Positions 23,095-45,823 are shown, counted from the first letter of the stretch. The stretch: DNA of 64,000 nucleotides from Mansonella perstans (GCA_037074765.1 JBAMDO010000573.1:620001-684000); one strand, 5' to 3'. Notes: generated by a model not told the origin, from the letters alone. A program made the numbers and translations.

Positions 23095-26000
23095 TCAAAC
23101 AAGAAACTGTTCGATCTGTAATCTTTCTTAATCCAAAAATTATATGAAAATATTTCATTCCGACTTAACTCATTTTCATATCAGAATTTCGACTCTTATT
23201 TTGAAATAAACATTGCTAGCAATTAAATTTTAATAAATTCACTTTACTTCACAGTAAAATTTTCATGCAATCTTATAGAATCCTCTAAAATGTGAAGTTT
23301 AGACAGAAATCTGTTTCAAAAAAAGCTCTATAACTAAAAAGCTTCTATCAAATTCTAAAAATTTTACAGAATTCATTACTATTTTGAAACATACAGTAGC
23401 AACTCTTCCAAATTCCAAACGACGTCAAACATATCATTTCGGTCCAGCTGTCAGGATCAATGTCCAGAAAATTTTTTGCATAAATTTTCATGAAACTACT
23501 GTTTCCCATAGTGTTTGGCCAGCAAAAGGCCACCCAACTAGGCTATTGGAAATAGGCCATTTGATAATGCAGAAGAAACAACTATGTATGTGACCATGTG
23601 CTATTATTCAAGTAGAATGCTTTCATCCATATACTTATAAATTTTTTTTCTTTCTATTCATTTTGTTTTCATCGCACACATAAAGAATGCTGAACTGTTT
23701 TTGTTAATGGCATAGAAAACAGTCATAAAATTTCATATTTCATTCATTAAAAACTTTTCATTACACAAAATTTTTCATTCACTGACTAAAATGCTGATTG
23801 ATAGTAAGCAAAAACTATATTAGTTTTCCCCTTCATAATGTTAAATTCATCTTGCATTTGTAAACTTGAGAAAACTAGTAATTTAATAAACTCATCATCA
23901 CTGGTTTAACGGGTTATGCTAAAGCATGTCTAGCAGGCGCAATTATAAGATGCAATGTTTGATTGCAATGTTACAACGTAAATGATATATTTTTTAAAGA
24001 GAAACAAATTGAAATAGTTTTGCTTATTATTGAATGAATTGAATAGTGATTATCTACAATCACTAATTGGTGAATTAAATAGTAAATTAGCTAAATTTAA
24101 AAAATGCCTTAAATTAGGATTAATAGAAGAAGCCAACCATAGGTTTTCTATGCAGTTATCATCGATTCTGTGGCTTTATGTTCATTAATCAGAGTAGTAA
24201 AAATAGCTAGTTTTCACACTTACAGCATGGCGCTATTGTTTACATTGCATGATATCGAGCTCTTTCTAATTTTAAATTTTGTTCAAATTTTTCGAAACGC
24301 ATAAAAGTTTTTCATATAAATTAAAAAAATTTTCCAGACATTGTAAAAAAGTAAAATAACAATGAATCTTTTGAGAACTTCGAAAATGTAAAAGATCTGA
24401 AGTTTAGTGGAAGATAAATAATGCATTAATGCTGCACTCACAGCAGCTAGCTTCTCTTATGCGAAAAAGCTATTTAGAATTTGATATTTAAAATTTTGTT
24501 GAAATAAATACTGAGTAATTTGGTAATACGGTGCAGTTTAGAAATGTGATACAAATGACAGTTTCTTGTAACAGTTCAACTTCTTCCAACTGGTATGACA
24601 GTGATATCGAAAATTCGTCAACAACTGCTGTATGAAGTGAAAAGATTTCTCGATTAGAAAGCACTCTCAAAATTTTTCCTCATTTCTCAAAACTTTCTCA
24701 AAATTGCAAGTAAAATTACATCGCCATTGCAACAGCTGTCTTTATAGTGGCAATCAACAATTTGTCCACTGGTTGTCACCACAGATGAAACATTTGTCAG
24801 TAGTTTTGATCTTTATTTCTTAAGTTACACCTGCCATTACCTATGATCATTTTTAACTAGCAGTTGGTTCTTGTGAATTGACGGTATTGTTATTCTTAAC
24901 AACCAATGATATCTCGAAGCAAAAACTTCAGTGTCCATTATCACATGGGTATAGCATACGATGGGTTACTTTGGTATTCCTGTATGTTATAATATTCAAA
25001 GTTTGCATACGATAAAAGTTTTTTACCCATTGGCAAAGTGTTCTATCCACTTTCTCGGCTCCCTTCATGTCTCCCGATTATTATAGTCTCAATGGCAATT
25101 TTGATGATGGACCATTCGTTCCCCATGTTCCCACGAATGATTTATTTGATATGCTTATCATTGAAATTAAATCAAATCAAATCATTGCAACATTTCTCTT
25201 TCTTTCACTATTCTTTTCCATCTTTCTATCGATGAAAAAATAAAATGATTTACATTAGGTTTGTTAAGTGTTAGATAGAATCTTATGATTGAATCTTTCT
25301 GTAAGAATTTTGAAATTGTAAAAAAAAAAAACATTGAAGATTAATGTGTTTTTCCTATTTCCATGATGATTTTTACTTGAATTGATCATATTTACTTTTC
25401 TCCAAATAAATTATTTCATTTTATTTTGGTCTTTTTGCAATATTTTCAAATCGTAGAATACGTATAGATGATATAAGAAATGAATTGAAATTTATGAAAA
25501 AGAATAGTCGAAGAAATCATTTCAGTTGTTTTTTGATTCTGGATTAAATCAAAGTTTTTCTGCGACTATTATTACAATTGACCATGAAATTATTGTTGAA
25601 GATCATGAATCAGCTAATACTACTTCAAAAACATTTTAAAAGTTTTGCTTTTTACAAATAAGAAATGAAGCGACAAATTCAGTGTTAAATTTTAGCGAAA
25701 TTATTGATAATTTAACGTGATGTTTTACCTTCTATTATTATGTTCGAAGAAATATATTCGAAAAAACTATCCGATTGTTAGAAATAAAAAAATCTTCACT
25801 TCTCTTGTCTTACACCATATTAAACATTACTTCAGTTCATGATGAATACTTCAATGACATCTTTTTGTTTCTAATTGGCTTTGAATAATAAGGAAATTAA
25901 TTGTTCCGTCTAAAAAAATTAAAATGACCGATTGATTCTCGGTCTTCTGAAGTTGATTCTCGATCTTCTGAAGTTGGCTCCTCTTTCTATCACTTCCCTT

Positions 26001-28015
26001 ATTGTCATTTTTGTTCACAAAAAAAAACAGGATCAATAATCCCTTTCTATCAATTTCTTGTTGTTTTTTGTTACACGAAAGAAACCGATAACACAACAAG
26101 ATATAATGTGAAATGAATTGGATTGAATCATTGTTCAAAATTTTCACCAATTTTTTTTTTCTTCATTTTTGCAACTCAATTCAATATCAAATTTCAATTT
26201 GAAATATATCAGTATGATGTTAATTATTTGATATTTTACTAAGATTAAAGTTCTCTTACTTAAGTCAAGTTTAGTTTGTGTAATATAAAATACACACAGT
26301 TGAGAAATTCATTTGTCATTTTTTAACAATTTTCATAATTTGACATCAAAATGACGATTTACTAAATTTGAATTCTAAAAATTAAATTTCAAAATCTATT
26401 ATTATTTATTATTGTCATCTTCTGTTTGCTGTCGCTCTTGCTTTTGTCGCACGATCTTTGGACTCTTCTTTTTCAACACAACAGCAAATATATCGACACA
26501 ACTCCTATCCTAGATTGACGACAAATCAATCCAAACATGAAGATTCCCTTTTTCTCTCATTCTCCTTTTAAATCTATATGAATTAAATCAACAAAACACA
26601 TTGATTCATTTTCGAATGTACAAACTGATTTATCATATAGCAGTTTTGAACACTTCAACTGATACATGATATTTATTATGTAAATCAAATCAACTAATTT
26701 CAATTGATTTAATTTTTAGTTCGATTTTCACAAACATATTTGAATTGCAATTGCAAATCTCTGAAAAGTATAATTATTGTGTAAATATAATTCTTAATTA
26801 AATGTGATATCATTGCAGCAATGCTAAGAGAAATCGTTTGATTACATTATTATTGGATATATGATAATCATGATCTGTTCTTTGATCTTTAATCTCCGTC
26901 CTACTTTTTTTTTTTAAGTAAAATTTATTTGAAAAATAATTAAAATTGCCATTACAAAGTTATCTTGCCCCAATGTTTAGTAGCAATCATGTTCGAAATG
27001 TCTCAGTGAAATAGTGCCAGATTGTTAAATCAGTTAAATTACTTTTCATTTCTTTTTTGTAAGCTAAATTTTAAATTTTAATTGAAAATTCATTCAATAA
27101 ATCTATTCTGAGTTCAAAGTTCAACTTTTTTTCTTTTAAACTCAATTTAGAAAGAAAGAGTTAGAAAAAAATGAAAAAACGATTGAATTATTTTTAAAAC
27201 ACTTTCCATTTTCTTGCTAACATTTTAGTGTTTCAATAGTTTAGCTAAATATTGAAAAGAGAGATTTGACTTTTGACTATTTTCCTTCATCATCATTTCA
27301 TATCATCATATAACACACACATACATACATACATACATTTGGGAATATAATCAATTCTCCCTCATTCCCTTTCCAATCTTTCCAAACATTAAATTCAATT
27401 CTATTGTGTTGATTCAATTCTTCAATTGATAAATCACTTCAACCCAACTATTTCAATTCAGCTCATCCTCTCTCTTTGATAGTTCAAAATGACCGTGAAA
27501 TTTTTAGTAATAGAGAATTCATTGAAGAATTTATGATTGAAATGTTTCGTTTGATAATTTTGATCAATGGGAACATTTCGCGAATTTTATATTTTGAAAT
27601 TCTTCAAAAATCTTCGATGAACCAATTACATTCAACTTTAAACAACAACTAAATGCAACATGAGCATTTTATTTTGTAAAATAGCAGCGTCTAAATAATA
27701 ACTTCTTCTGAATCGATGTTGGTTGATTGATTCTAGCTCATTGATTCTAGCTCACTGATTCTAGCTCATATATAACTCTCATCTATAACTGATTTGCATT
27801 TCAATATGATCCATCAAACTTGTTTATTGAAAGCATCATTAATCGTTTTAATGCGAAAAAGTGAGGCAAAAATATTAGCTATCTAGTAAAGCATCAACAA
27901 AAATTATCATATCATCTGGAAGAAATGACAAAAAATCAGAGTTCCATTTGAAGCATAAACTGGCATGATCAACCATTTGATATCAACGGTTTCTTTCAGT
28001 ACCACATTTCAACTT
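23095..28015. other. Gene-poor AT-rich region, part 1
   Basis: Nearly 5 kb upstream of the hydroxylase. Short open frames occur at 23348-23533, 24488-24670 and 25851-26150 (reverse) and 23384-23593 (forward), but none has a recognisable domain or phase-matched neighbours. Small tandem units occur, for example GATTCTCGGTCTTCTGAAGTT duplicated near 25934-25975 and a GATTCTAGCTCA unit in three copies near 27729-27770. Confidence 0.55.
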
Positions 28016-28365
28016 CTCATCTTTCTGTATCTTAAATGTGCATACTGCATGGAACGTGCATCCTGCATGCTTATGTCATAACTTATGATAAATTAGTTAT
28101 CACGTACGATTACTTCAGATTATCTTAAGAAAGTTGTGTGAGCATTTGAATTACTTTATTGTGATATTATGCTCATTCTTATGAGATCAACTCATCTTTT
28201 TGTATCTTAAATGTGCATATTGCATGAAACGTGCATCCTGCATGCTTATGTCATAATTTATGATAAATTAGTTATCACGTACGATTACTTCAGATTATCT
28301 TAAGAAAGTTGTGTGAGCATTTGAATTACTTTATTCTGATATTATGCTCATTCTTATGAGATCAA
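28016..28365. repeat. Perfectly adjacent 175-bp tandem duplication
   Basis: The block 28016-28190 (starting CTCATCTTTCTGTATC, ending ATGAGATCAA) is repeated at 28191-28365 with only a few single-base differences. Both copies contain GTGCATCCTGCATGC and TTATCACGTACG. Non-coding; it looks like a fairly recent duplication. Confidence 0.92.
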
Positions 28366-30499
28366 TGTTTAATTTGTTTAATAGTAGATGATTGAAAGAA
28401 AATGAGAATTAGATGGTCCCAACAAATTTTACAAACAACGAGGATCATAGGTCTTCTCCTCTTACTCTCTTACCTCTACTCTCCTATCCTGTCTTATCAT
28501 TTAAATTTACAATGTAATTAGAAATTATCTAATTTCTTTTTATGGTCTATTTCTCCTATTCTTTCTATTTTTCAAACTACACTCTATTTTTGCCTGCTTT
28601 TTTTCTCTAATATCATCTTAAAAATACATAATATATCCGTTGTTTATGTATATTATCTTTCTGGACATGAAATATCTATCAGTAATGTGGTAAAGGCAAT
28701 AGCTGGTACGTTTATGTCCTAGCTCTCTTACGCATTTCTTTTTTTCTCTCTCTCAATTGGCACTCTCTCATATTTGTATTATCTCTTGCTAAGAAGGTTA
28801 TTGTTGCATTGCGGATCACTCTAACTGACTGGCAGACTGGCACAATAGCTGATGTCCGCTCAATTGGTTGAATAGGCGCATTCGATGAATGGCAATGCTT
28901 CTGGAAGGTTCTCGATTCTACAGGAAGCTTCTCTTTGTATGACGCTGTTGCTGCTGTAGAATGACATGACATGATTCTCTCTCTCTCTCTCTCTCCCTCT
29001 CAATCTCTCACGTTTCTCTTTTATTCCTTTTCAACCCTTTCTTGACCTATTTTTTTACAGTCTTCCTTTCTCTGCATATTGGAAATCGTTATTTCTGCAT
29101 TTGGAACCAATTTTCATTTTATCTGCACGATAATTTTTACCATTTTTCACCTTTACTATTGTAGTTTAAATTTTAAATTTAATTCTTCAAATCACTTCTT
29201 GTTTTTGATTTCAAATAAGTTCTTGTTTATGTTACTTTATAAGATCCTTTTGTATTACTCCATAAATAACTCATAGATTAATTCCATTCTATGATTATTT
29301 TATGATTTCCAATTCATTTCCAATTTAACCAAAGTATGGCTATAAATTTTATTTAAAATACGTGCGCGATATATGTATATGTATCCATGTGTGCGTGCAT
29401 CCTAACTAATATATGTTTATGTAGTACCAATTGAATTAGAGAAGGGAAATGCCTCCTAATCTTAGCATCACTAATATCAGTGATTTTTGACCTTTATTAC
29501 TTTTAATTACTCAAAAATAACACTATTTCTATTATCCATAGGAACATTTGGGACTCATACATATCTGCTTCTCATATGAATGCTGATAACTTAGATCTTT
29601 GGGTCAGATGTCACTTACTGATGACTTAGATCCTTAGGTCAGATGTTACTTACTACAATTTGATTTGGACAGTGCCATTTGAACCTTCCATTGTCACCAA
29701 TGGTTAGTGTTGGAAAAACTTGTCTTATCTGTGTGCTACCTGTCTTGTTGCGTTGTTACATTGTAGAAGAGGATGCGTCGACGCCCCACATTAATTCCGG
29801 ATATATCTGCAATGCATACGTACGTATGTAATATGGAGTGTATATATATATATACATAATCTAGTGATGATATGGATCGAGTTCTGTTTATCAGTTTCCT
29901 TTGATCATTATTTGATATATTGTTTCCACATTTTATCAGAGAATTATCAGTTGTGCAATAAATTAAGATTATTATTGATGACTGTTGTCTATTTGACTAA
30001 AAAATAACTTTTGATACTTCCTTGATACTTTGAAATTTTTTTTTTTGCGAATGCAGAAAGGCTTTATTTGAAGAATTATTGGAATGTGCAATTCATTTTG
30101 TTGTTTAATAGATTTTGATTTATTTAAAGAAATAAAACTTAATTGTAACAAATTTAGTCCAAAAAATAAATGAAAAGAACTGAAAGATTATGTGAAAATA
30201 ACATATTAGATTGAAGAGTATTTATATATTTGACATTTAATCCTTACCGTACATTTTGACATAAATTATCATTGACTTTTGATAGGAACAATCTACAGAT
30301 AGAAACTTATTTAATTCATATCAGTATATTTGGAATCGTATACAGTATACTTTTTTTTTGTATCGCTTTTTCTATCAAATCATTTTTTGTAGTGTTTTGT
30401 TTTGTTTAATTTTATTTGAAACTTGATATCTTTTATCAAGAAATTTATGTTGCAATCGTTCTGCAATGCATTCTTAGCCCTCTTTCAGAACTATCAGCA
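28366..30499. other. Gene-poor AT-rich region, part 2
   Basis: Contains a (TC)n run at about 28976-28998, a duplicated phrase around CTTAGATC...GGTCAGATG near 29591-29652, and a short (TA)n run near 29844-29858. The reverse-strand 86-codon frame at 28712-28972 overlaps the TC run and shows no domain. No gene called. Confidence 0.55.
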
Positions 30500-30690
30500 T
30501 TATTTTATTGCAGAGTTCGGTTAACGAAGGAAGGAATTCGTGTGCGCTAGTTAGTCACTACAATTTCAGTGGCTAAGAAACGCGGCAGTTGGTGAGGGTG
30601 AAATTCATCAGGTTACCAAACAACTCAAACTGAAATAATTTAGCCTTATCGTCTCGAAATTGTCCAGGCAAAGTCACCATTACGAGGTAA
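30500..30690 (+). promoter_or_regulatory. Possible non-coding 5' exon of the MNK gene
   Basis: This stretch is visibly richer in G and C than the surrounding kilobases, lacks a long reading frame and ends in a donor-like ATTACGAG|GTAATA. It lies about 2 kb upstream of the first MNK coding exon in the same direction. The acceptor CAATTTTCAG ending near 32372 would be its natural partner. This is inference from composition and splice signals only. Confidence 0.35.
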
Positions 30691-32372
30691 TAAAAAAAAA
30701 TTATATATCATTACTCAGAAATTGTAGTTTTCGCAATGATTGTTATCTTTAGCTAGTTCTAAAATTATTTATGTAAAGGAAACTGATGATAGGTTGAATG
30801 AAAACATTTTTAAACTGTGAAATGGTTGTGTGAAAATAACAGAGAGATAGAGTGTAATTTAGGGGAGGATGAAAGAAGAAATGAGAACAAAGCATTTAGC
30901 ATATTTTGAAGAAATTTCTAATTTGCAGCATTAGCGCAGAATGGAATTTTAAAATAGTTTATGACTGAAAAGAAATTGAGCGCAAGTTTCATTACCATTC
31001 AAAGGCGAGAGCTGGGAAAAAGCAGTATGTAAGATCTAGAAACACTTTTTTGCAAAATGAAATTTTTTTCGTTAACGATAACGTTATTCGAATTTAGTGT
31101 TATTGACTTTCCGGTATTCATTTTGAATCAATTCTTAGTTTTTGTTATTCATTTCCATTGAACATTCAAAGTTGCTTTTTACGAGACTACGGCAAAAGGA
31201 GAATTGCCGTACTGTCTTGGCGCAACCGAATAGCAACTTTTGAACACGTTCACATCGCTTTGTAATTTTCATTCGATTTCAGAAAAAAAGGGATAAAAAA
31301 GAAATGATTGATTATTAGGACGAAAAAGAAATGACAGAAAACTTCACATTATGAGCAAATAAATTTTGAAATGATTGCTATAGCACATTTTTAACTTTAC
31401 TGCACGTATCTGTAGTAATTCTTGATCTTAAGTTGCTATAGTTTGATTTTTCACTCTTCCAATAATGATTTACATTAATAATGAGTAATTCTTTTGCGAT
31501 GTCATCGAAATTAGAGGGAACTGTAATAGCATAATTGTACCTTCTTTATTTGTCAAAAAATATTCAGGTCTGGTCGTTTGGAAGCATTTCAGCCATATTG
31601 GAAAAATGAATGCAACTTCTAAAATTCAACTTTTTTAGTACCTGTATATTTGATTGAAAATTGTACCAATATAATAACGTGCTAGTGCAGTAGTAAAATT
31701 TTCCATTTTTTCATTGTTTATGTAAGGATTAAAATGTTCTTTAAATTAGCAAGAAATATAGAATACATTTACGGATGTGTGTTTTGGCTTCGAAAAATGA
31801 AGGTTGAGGTTAGCGCTTGCGAAGGCATCTACTTCCTGTAAAAAATTAATTCATTGAGTTCTGGATATTTGTAATTCTCTGTTTTTTTATTTGTTTGGTT
31901 TTGGGTTGAAGTAGGAATAATCGCTTTATTTACTTCTTTAGTAACAACTTTTCAATTTAGTTGCTTTTGCGAGAAAATTAAGTAATGGTACGTACATATA
32001 CACTATGCATTCATTATATTTATCTGATGCGAATAGTTTAAAGAATATTTCTCTGCAAATTTTTAGCACTTTTTATTGATATTGAGCGCATAAGTAAAGG
32101 AGTAGGAAAATAAATTCTCTCTTTTTGCTGTTTCGTTGAGGCAGATTTGCTTGATAGCGATAAGAAAACGAAGTCCAAGAGTTTTGTACTGCACTGAACT
32201 TTGAAATGAAACGATCTTCCTGTCACGAACGTTTACAATCAACATACTGTAGAAGCAAATTAATATTTCTTTCTCAATTTGAAAAATAGTATTTGAATAA
32301 TGAATCTTAATAATATACATCTCCAAGATAACAGAGGAAAAATCGAGGAATTTCAAGAGGCTACAATTTTCA

Positions 32373-32652
32373 GGTATATAACCTGCTCAATTAGTTTATT
32401 CAGTGAAATCGATATCAAAACGACGACGTTTTATTTCTCAATTCTCTACCTCGTGTTTCGCTAGTTGTAGCTTTCAACGCGTTTCGCATAGGCAACAGAA
32501 TTGGATAATACCATCGCAGAAAAAACAGCGAGGGGAAAAAGTTTGTGTCTTCAATTATATCTATAATTTATCTTTTGAAACGCTGGTGCTTGTATTTGGT
32601 TGTTATCTTGGTGAATATTTGAAGGATTTTGGAAAAAATCGAGAACAACACA
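32373..32652 (+). other. Probable MNK 5' UTR with overlapping upstream ORF
   Basis: Sequence after the acceptor CAATTTTCAG and before the MNK ATG at 32653. It carries an upstream frame starting at 32403 (MKSISKRRRF...) that runs 97 codons and overlaps the MNK start in another frame. After splicing, that frame would meet a stop within exon 2. It could act as an upstream ORF or mean nothing. Confidence 0.35.
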
Positions 32653-40485
<7,833 letters not shown>

Positions 40486-43400
40486 ATTGACTGTGGGAGT
40501 TACTAGTGTGGATTCACAGAAGTACTTCTCCATCTTATTTTAAATAATTTTTTTCAAAGTTGGTCATCAACTGGCACCCGGAAGATCCGGGTAATCACAA
40601 GTCCATGGAATATTGCACATCATAGCTTCAGAAAACCCGAATTTGGATTAAGATGAAAGCACCCAAAGCTAAAGCTGGAGTAAGTATTCGTTCTGTTTGC
40701 ATCGCTCGCTGTTGATTCTACAGTATTATTATTTGTATATTTATTATTATTCTCTCTGGAATTACTAGGATTAATTTTGATTTATTTCTTTCTTTTTGTG
40801 TAAATGTTTGATCTTCTAAAATTCAATATAAATTCGTTGATTTGAGACGATCTTTATTGGAAAAAGATAAAAACTAATGAAAGACTGAAGTGGAGAAAAT
40901 TGTGTGATTATAAAAGGACAGATTTACTCTTTTTTTTTTCAAATTTTTGCAAAATAGCCTTGATTTATTGGCCTTTTTTTATTATAAAATTCTTTATTCT
41001 TTCTTCCAATTCAAAATGATATTAAATGATATGTTTTGTGCGTATCTTCTTCAGTTTTTAAATTGGATTTGTCAAAATCAATTTTATCATCAATTGAATT
41101 AACGAACTAATTATTTGTTAATTCACCGCGAAATCGTTGTTATGCTAATATTCATTATTATTAGCTTAAAAATAGCTTTAATACGGCTGACGATAAGTTG
41201 TATTGGTTTAACAATTGATTCCCCTTCCGTCTTTCGTTTTTCTTCATTATTGCATGATGCCTCTTTTTAAATGAGTCAGTTAATGATTCAAACTATGATA
41301 TTTTTTAAAGTCGTTCGAATAAAGTGTAGTTAAATTTAATTTGCCTGTGCTATGGAATATTTTTTTTAAGACATTTTTTTTTTTGATCTTTTTCCCAACC
41401 CCAGAAGAATATTTGCGGGAGCACTAAGAAAAATCGGACTTTTTTAATTTAAAAGATTCAAAGAGGCGATTAAAATTTGTGAGATTGGAGTTTTTTGAAA
41501 TATTTAAGTAAATCATTTCCGTTTAATTTGTTTAGTTAACCTTCTTGTCTGGTAGACTACTTGAGGGAAATTTAAAGGGGATTTGAGCTTCAAACTTGCT
41601 TGTAAATATTGTTATATTTCTTTTGTTATTTGATTACTGTTAGTGTATATAAACCCAGGCAGTGTTGTATAACTGGAAAGGTATCATTATGTAAATAGAT
41701 TGAAATGTTTCGTGAAACATTTGAAACTTTTGATGGTTAAATGTATATTTTTCCATTAAGAACGCTGTCAGTGTTCTTCATATTCATTATTTTTCAAGTA
41801 TTTTTCACTTTGTTAACAATGATGATTCATGAGAGGGAAGATCATAAGGCGCACTTCTCTAAAGAAGTTATTTTTCACAATGTTATAGGTTATAGGTGCA
41901 TTTCTTCTCTTTTACATCAACTTTGTTAACTCAATTATCTGGAATTAGTTAACACTTTGTTTTTATTTGGTAAGTACTTCTATTTCGTGAGTTGTCTTTA
42001 GGTGCTTTAATTTGATCCATTATGGGTTTATTCGAAGCTATTCATGGTTTTCTTTGTATCTTACTTTAAAATTTAAGTTGCCATGTCATAGGCATCTTAA
42101 TATATTTGGAAACTGCGCACAGTGTAAAATAATCCAGGTTATTTCTATGTATCTGCGAAGAAAGCAATATACAGTGGCCATGGTAGATGAGCATATTTTG
42201 GAATTTCAAGACAACTTTTTCTGATCTATATTTTCTTGTTTCCGGTCTTCTTGGTTTAAACTTATATTCTGTTATATATTTATTTACGATTATTACTTAG
42301 TGTGTTTAATTCATTTATTTTTTAGGTTGTTAGTATGTTTGTTTCATTTTTGGTTTCTTCTAATATTATGAATGAATTTCATTTTTTGATATTGTGTATC
42401 CCAAGTTCTCATATGTTTCGAATGGAAATTATACTCTTATGAAAGCCTTAAAGATTAGTAAACAGGAACTTGAAAATCGTATCACTTCATCCACACGTTT
42501 TTTTTAAAAATTTTTTTGCATTTATTTTCCAGAGCGGTACAGCTGGAATTTTTGTCTGAAGAGTATAATGGCAAACAAGGAATGGAATAATTCTAATACA
42601 TTACATACACTGATTACTGATAACGATAGTGATAATGCGATTTCAGTTTGCTGTAGTTAACAATTCCTCCGTTTTCAGTTGAGAAGAACGTTTGCATCTG
42701 CATATCATATAATCCTTGGAATTTCTCTGATAATTTCTTGGATGTGGAGGAGGACATTTTGTGTTATGATTCGTTTATTGTTTGAGAAATTAAAGTCAGT
42801 CAGTATACTCTAAAAATTCTTGTCCACAAATAAAATGTGAAGTAACCTTTCTGTTTTAAGTTAAAATTAATGTGGTTCGAAAAATTACAAAATGGAGATT
42901 CCTGAAATCATTGTTAATGCTGATGTAATTGTATATCCGGATGAAGTAGGAATGGTTGCAAATGGTTCTTTTATGAAAAACAATTATTAATAATAGAAAA
43001 AGTGTGGGAGTAGCCTCCTTTAAAAAGAGTAAAAACCTGTGATATCCTTGAGATGTGAGAAGCACTTTTATCTTGAAAAAGCCGACTAAGCTGCAATTAA
43101 TTAAGAAAATAACTTCATAATTGAAATTTGAACAAGCTAAAGAATTTTAAAAGAATCCAAACGGTGTGCAAATGGATGGACAGATAAAATTCAAAAGAAG
43201 AAAAGGATTTTATCATTTTTCATACCACTAAAGCATTTAATGTATGAGTGAAAAAGTTGAGTCTAACATACTTTGACCTCTTATCTTGGTAACTTAATAG
43301 GAATTCAAATTATGATAGCTTGCAAAAAGAGAGCTTCTCTGATATTAAAGCATCAACGAAGCATTCCTGAAATAATCACTGTTGTTTTTCGAATTAGTTT

Positions 43401-44394
43401 TTTGGAATTATCCAATAATTTTGTTGAATTTTTACACATAGCAATGAAATTTAAGGAACTCACTATTATTATCAATAAACAATCTTAATCATTTATATGT
43501 ACTTAAATTAATTGAAAAAAAAATCCAATCATTAATTGAATTTCAAGAATTATCAAAATTATAATTGGCATATATTCATTATTTAGCATAGAACTTCAAT
43601 GAGAATCTGAAGTGTATCTTTTACTTCTGGCTTATTAATAGACATACAACGATATCAGAAATAAAATTCCTAGAAGATAGTAGGATATTTTTTAAAAGAT
43701 AATATGATAAATGAAAAAAAAATTATGTAAAATTTACGCTAATTATCTGTTTTATTCATTTAAATTAAATTCAATATTCCCTATAATCGTTGTATCCCAC
43801 CTAAATATCTTCAACTCTCCGGATATAGTATGTATCGGTAGAGAGATAGAGAGAGAGAGAGAGAGAGAAAATTCTTTACTTTTTTTTTTTTTGTTTATAA
43901 ATTAAAAAATTTAAAATTTTAAAAATAAATTGATAAAATTAAGAGAAAAAAAAAAATAAATGAATTTTAAATAAATTACCTAAATTTGTAAAAATTTTGC
44001 AATGATCTTTGAATTGTTGTCAAGTAGCTACACTTTATCACTTTTCCAATAGTTTGATTGTATTTTGAAAAAGGAAGAGAAGAAGAGAGAAGATAAAATA
44101 GAGCAGTGAGAGAGACCTCTTTATAAAAATATTGATTGTTCTCCAACATCATTGCAGCAACCAACAACCAACAACCAGCAACAAATATATTTTAATGTTG
44201 ATTTAAAAGTAGAAAAATTAGGATAAATTAAAAAAATTTAGCCAATTCTTGGCCAATATTAGAATACAAATAAGCCAATGCATTATTTTTCTAGGCTTTT
44301 ATCGATCGAAATTTAATTCAATCTTTGACCATTAAATGTTACTATTTCAATTAGCTGAACTTTGACCAACAATATGCTTTGTTTACGTATGATA

Positions 44395-44416
44395 ACGTAC
44401 GTACGTACGTACGTAC
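44395..44416. repeat. (ACGT)n self-complementary microsatellite
   Basis: Five ACGT units in a row followed by AC. Each unit is its own reverse complement, so the tract is palindromic and could extrude as a hairpin. Confidence 0.9.
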
Positions 44417-45770
44417 TAGTAGTGATGAATGCTATTTATTAAACTTTTATCCATTTTTTCATCATCCTTTTAATAATTTCTATTTCAGATATTTTCCTCT
44501 TACAATCAAGTATCATTATTGGCTAATTTGAATGATTTTATTTTTGCTTAAACTTTTAAACCTTTGCACTTTATTTATTCATTTAAATTTCATTATATTT
44601 TTACTAACAATTTCAAAAAAAAAAAAAACTTTAATTGTTTATTTTGTTTACGATCATTAAATAAGGGATAGTTGTTTACAGTTAATAATATCTATGTTTT
44701 TTTAATGTGTACATAACTCTTTTGTTTTTGTTTTTTTTCCCCCCTATTAATTTAATGCTTATTTTTCAATAGCTATGCACTACTTTACTTTCCGGTAAGT
44801 TATTTGGCACTTTGAAAATAATGACAGTTTATGGTACATAGGATATGCGTAATAGATGAAATTAAATGAAAATTCAATTTCAATTTGTTAGAAGAGAAGA
44901 GACAATCATGGTTAGATGATAAATTCAGCAAGCATACAATAGGGAAATGCTAATAACTGTTGAATTTTCGGTATGTTAGTTTGTTTTTTTCCTTTGCTTC
45001 TACTTCGATAAAATTCATAATTTCACAAGATTTAAAAATTTTATTCCATAAATTTATTATTTTTAGCTAATTATTAATTAAATAGCAACTAAGCAGCATT
45101 AATTAAATCGATCCTGCAATATTTTTAATTGAATTATTTTCATTTCCTTTAACATTTCTTTCTTTTACTTTCAAATTTACTTCGCGATACAATTTTTGAA
45201 TTTTCTAATTTTTTTGCTAATTCTTACAAATATAAGAAATAAAGCTGCTAGAATTTGACAAATGATTTAAAGTTAAGCAGAAATGTACTGTTAACTTAGA
45301 TTTCTCGGATGATGAAGATAGATATCATTTAAAATCTACATGTGTACAATTTAGAACAATTCACATTTTGATACATATTATTGGCTACTTAACAATGAGA
45401 TTAATCTTTGCTGTAATTAGCACATTTCACTTTTTCATTTGTTGAATTTATCTTGATTGGTGTTGAAAAAATTAGAATGGATGAAAGCTGGGATAATGAT
45501 GTTTTGATTTGAAGTGAGTTTGAATTTTTTTCTCTCGTAACTTGAAGATAATGAGGCGAAAGATTTTCAATAAAAATTATAATCAATCGAAAAAAGTTTA
45601 ATTAATTTTGAAAGTGAAGATACTTCAGATATATTGCTTTCAAATTGGTGCGTTATTTCGTTTTTTCTTTTTTATAGAAATATATTGTTTTAAAAAAATT
45701 CATTGCAGACTAACAACACTTTATTTGTTGTGAATGGATCTAATGGAAAGAAGGAAAAAACGAGTACAAT

Positions 45771-45823
45771 AACGTGGCGCTTATATTGGTGATGCGCCGT
45801 CGCCACCCGGCGTTTTTTTTATC
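45771..45823 (+). promoter_or_regulatory. GC-rich hairpin followed by T8
   Basis: In otherwise very AT-rich DNA the run GATGCGCCGTCGCCACCC is followed by GGCG and eight T. CGCCG (45795-45799) and CGGCG can pair around an 8-base loop. It lies about 520 bases upstream of the FHA-PHD start codon. It may be a promoter element, a 5' UTR piece or the 3' end of a Pol III transcript; no tRNA A or B box was recognised. Confidence 0.35.

Noticed and set aside
24488..24670. Reverse ORF considered as a missing ACT domain of the hydroxylase
   Set aside because: No ACT-like pattern, and no phase-matched donor was found linking it to the first exon.
25851..26150. 99-codon reverse ORF with KIENQLQKTENQ
   Set aside because: The repeat-like peptide comes from a 21-bp tandem duplication; no other support.
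28712..28972. 86-codon reverse ORF
   Set aside because: Overlaps a TC microsatellite, no domain, no spliced partners.
45780..45823. Hairpin plus T-run read as a bacterial terminator
   Set aside because: The whole window is spliced eukaryotic DNA with no bacterial genes nearby, so a Rho-independent terminator makes no sense.
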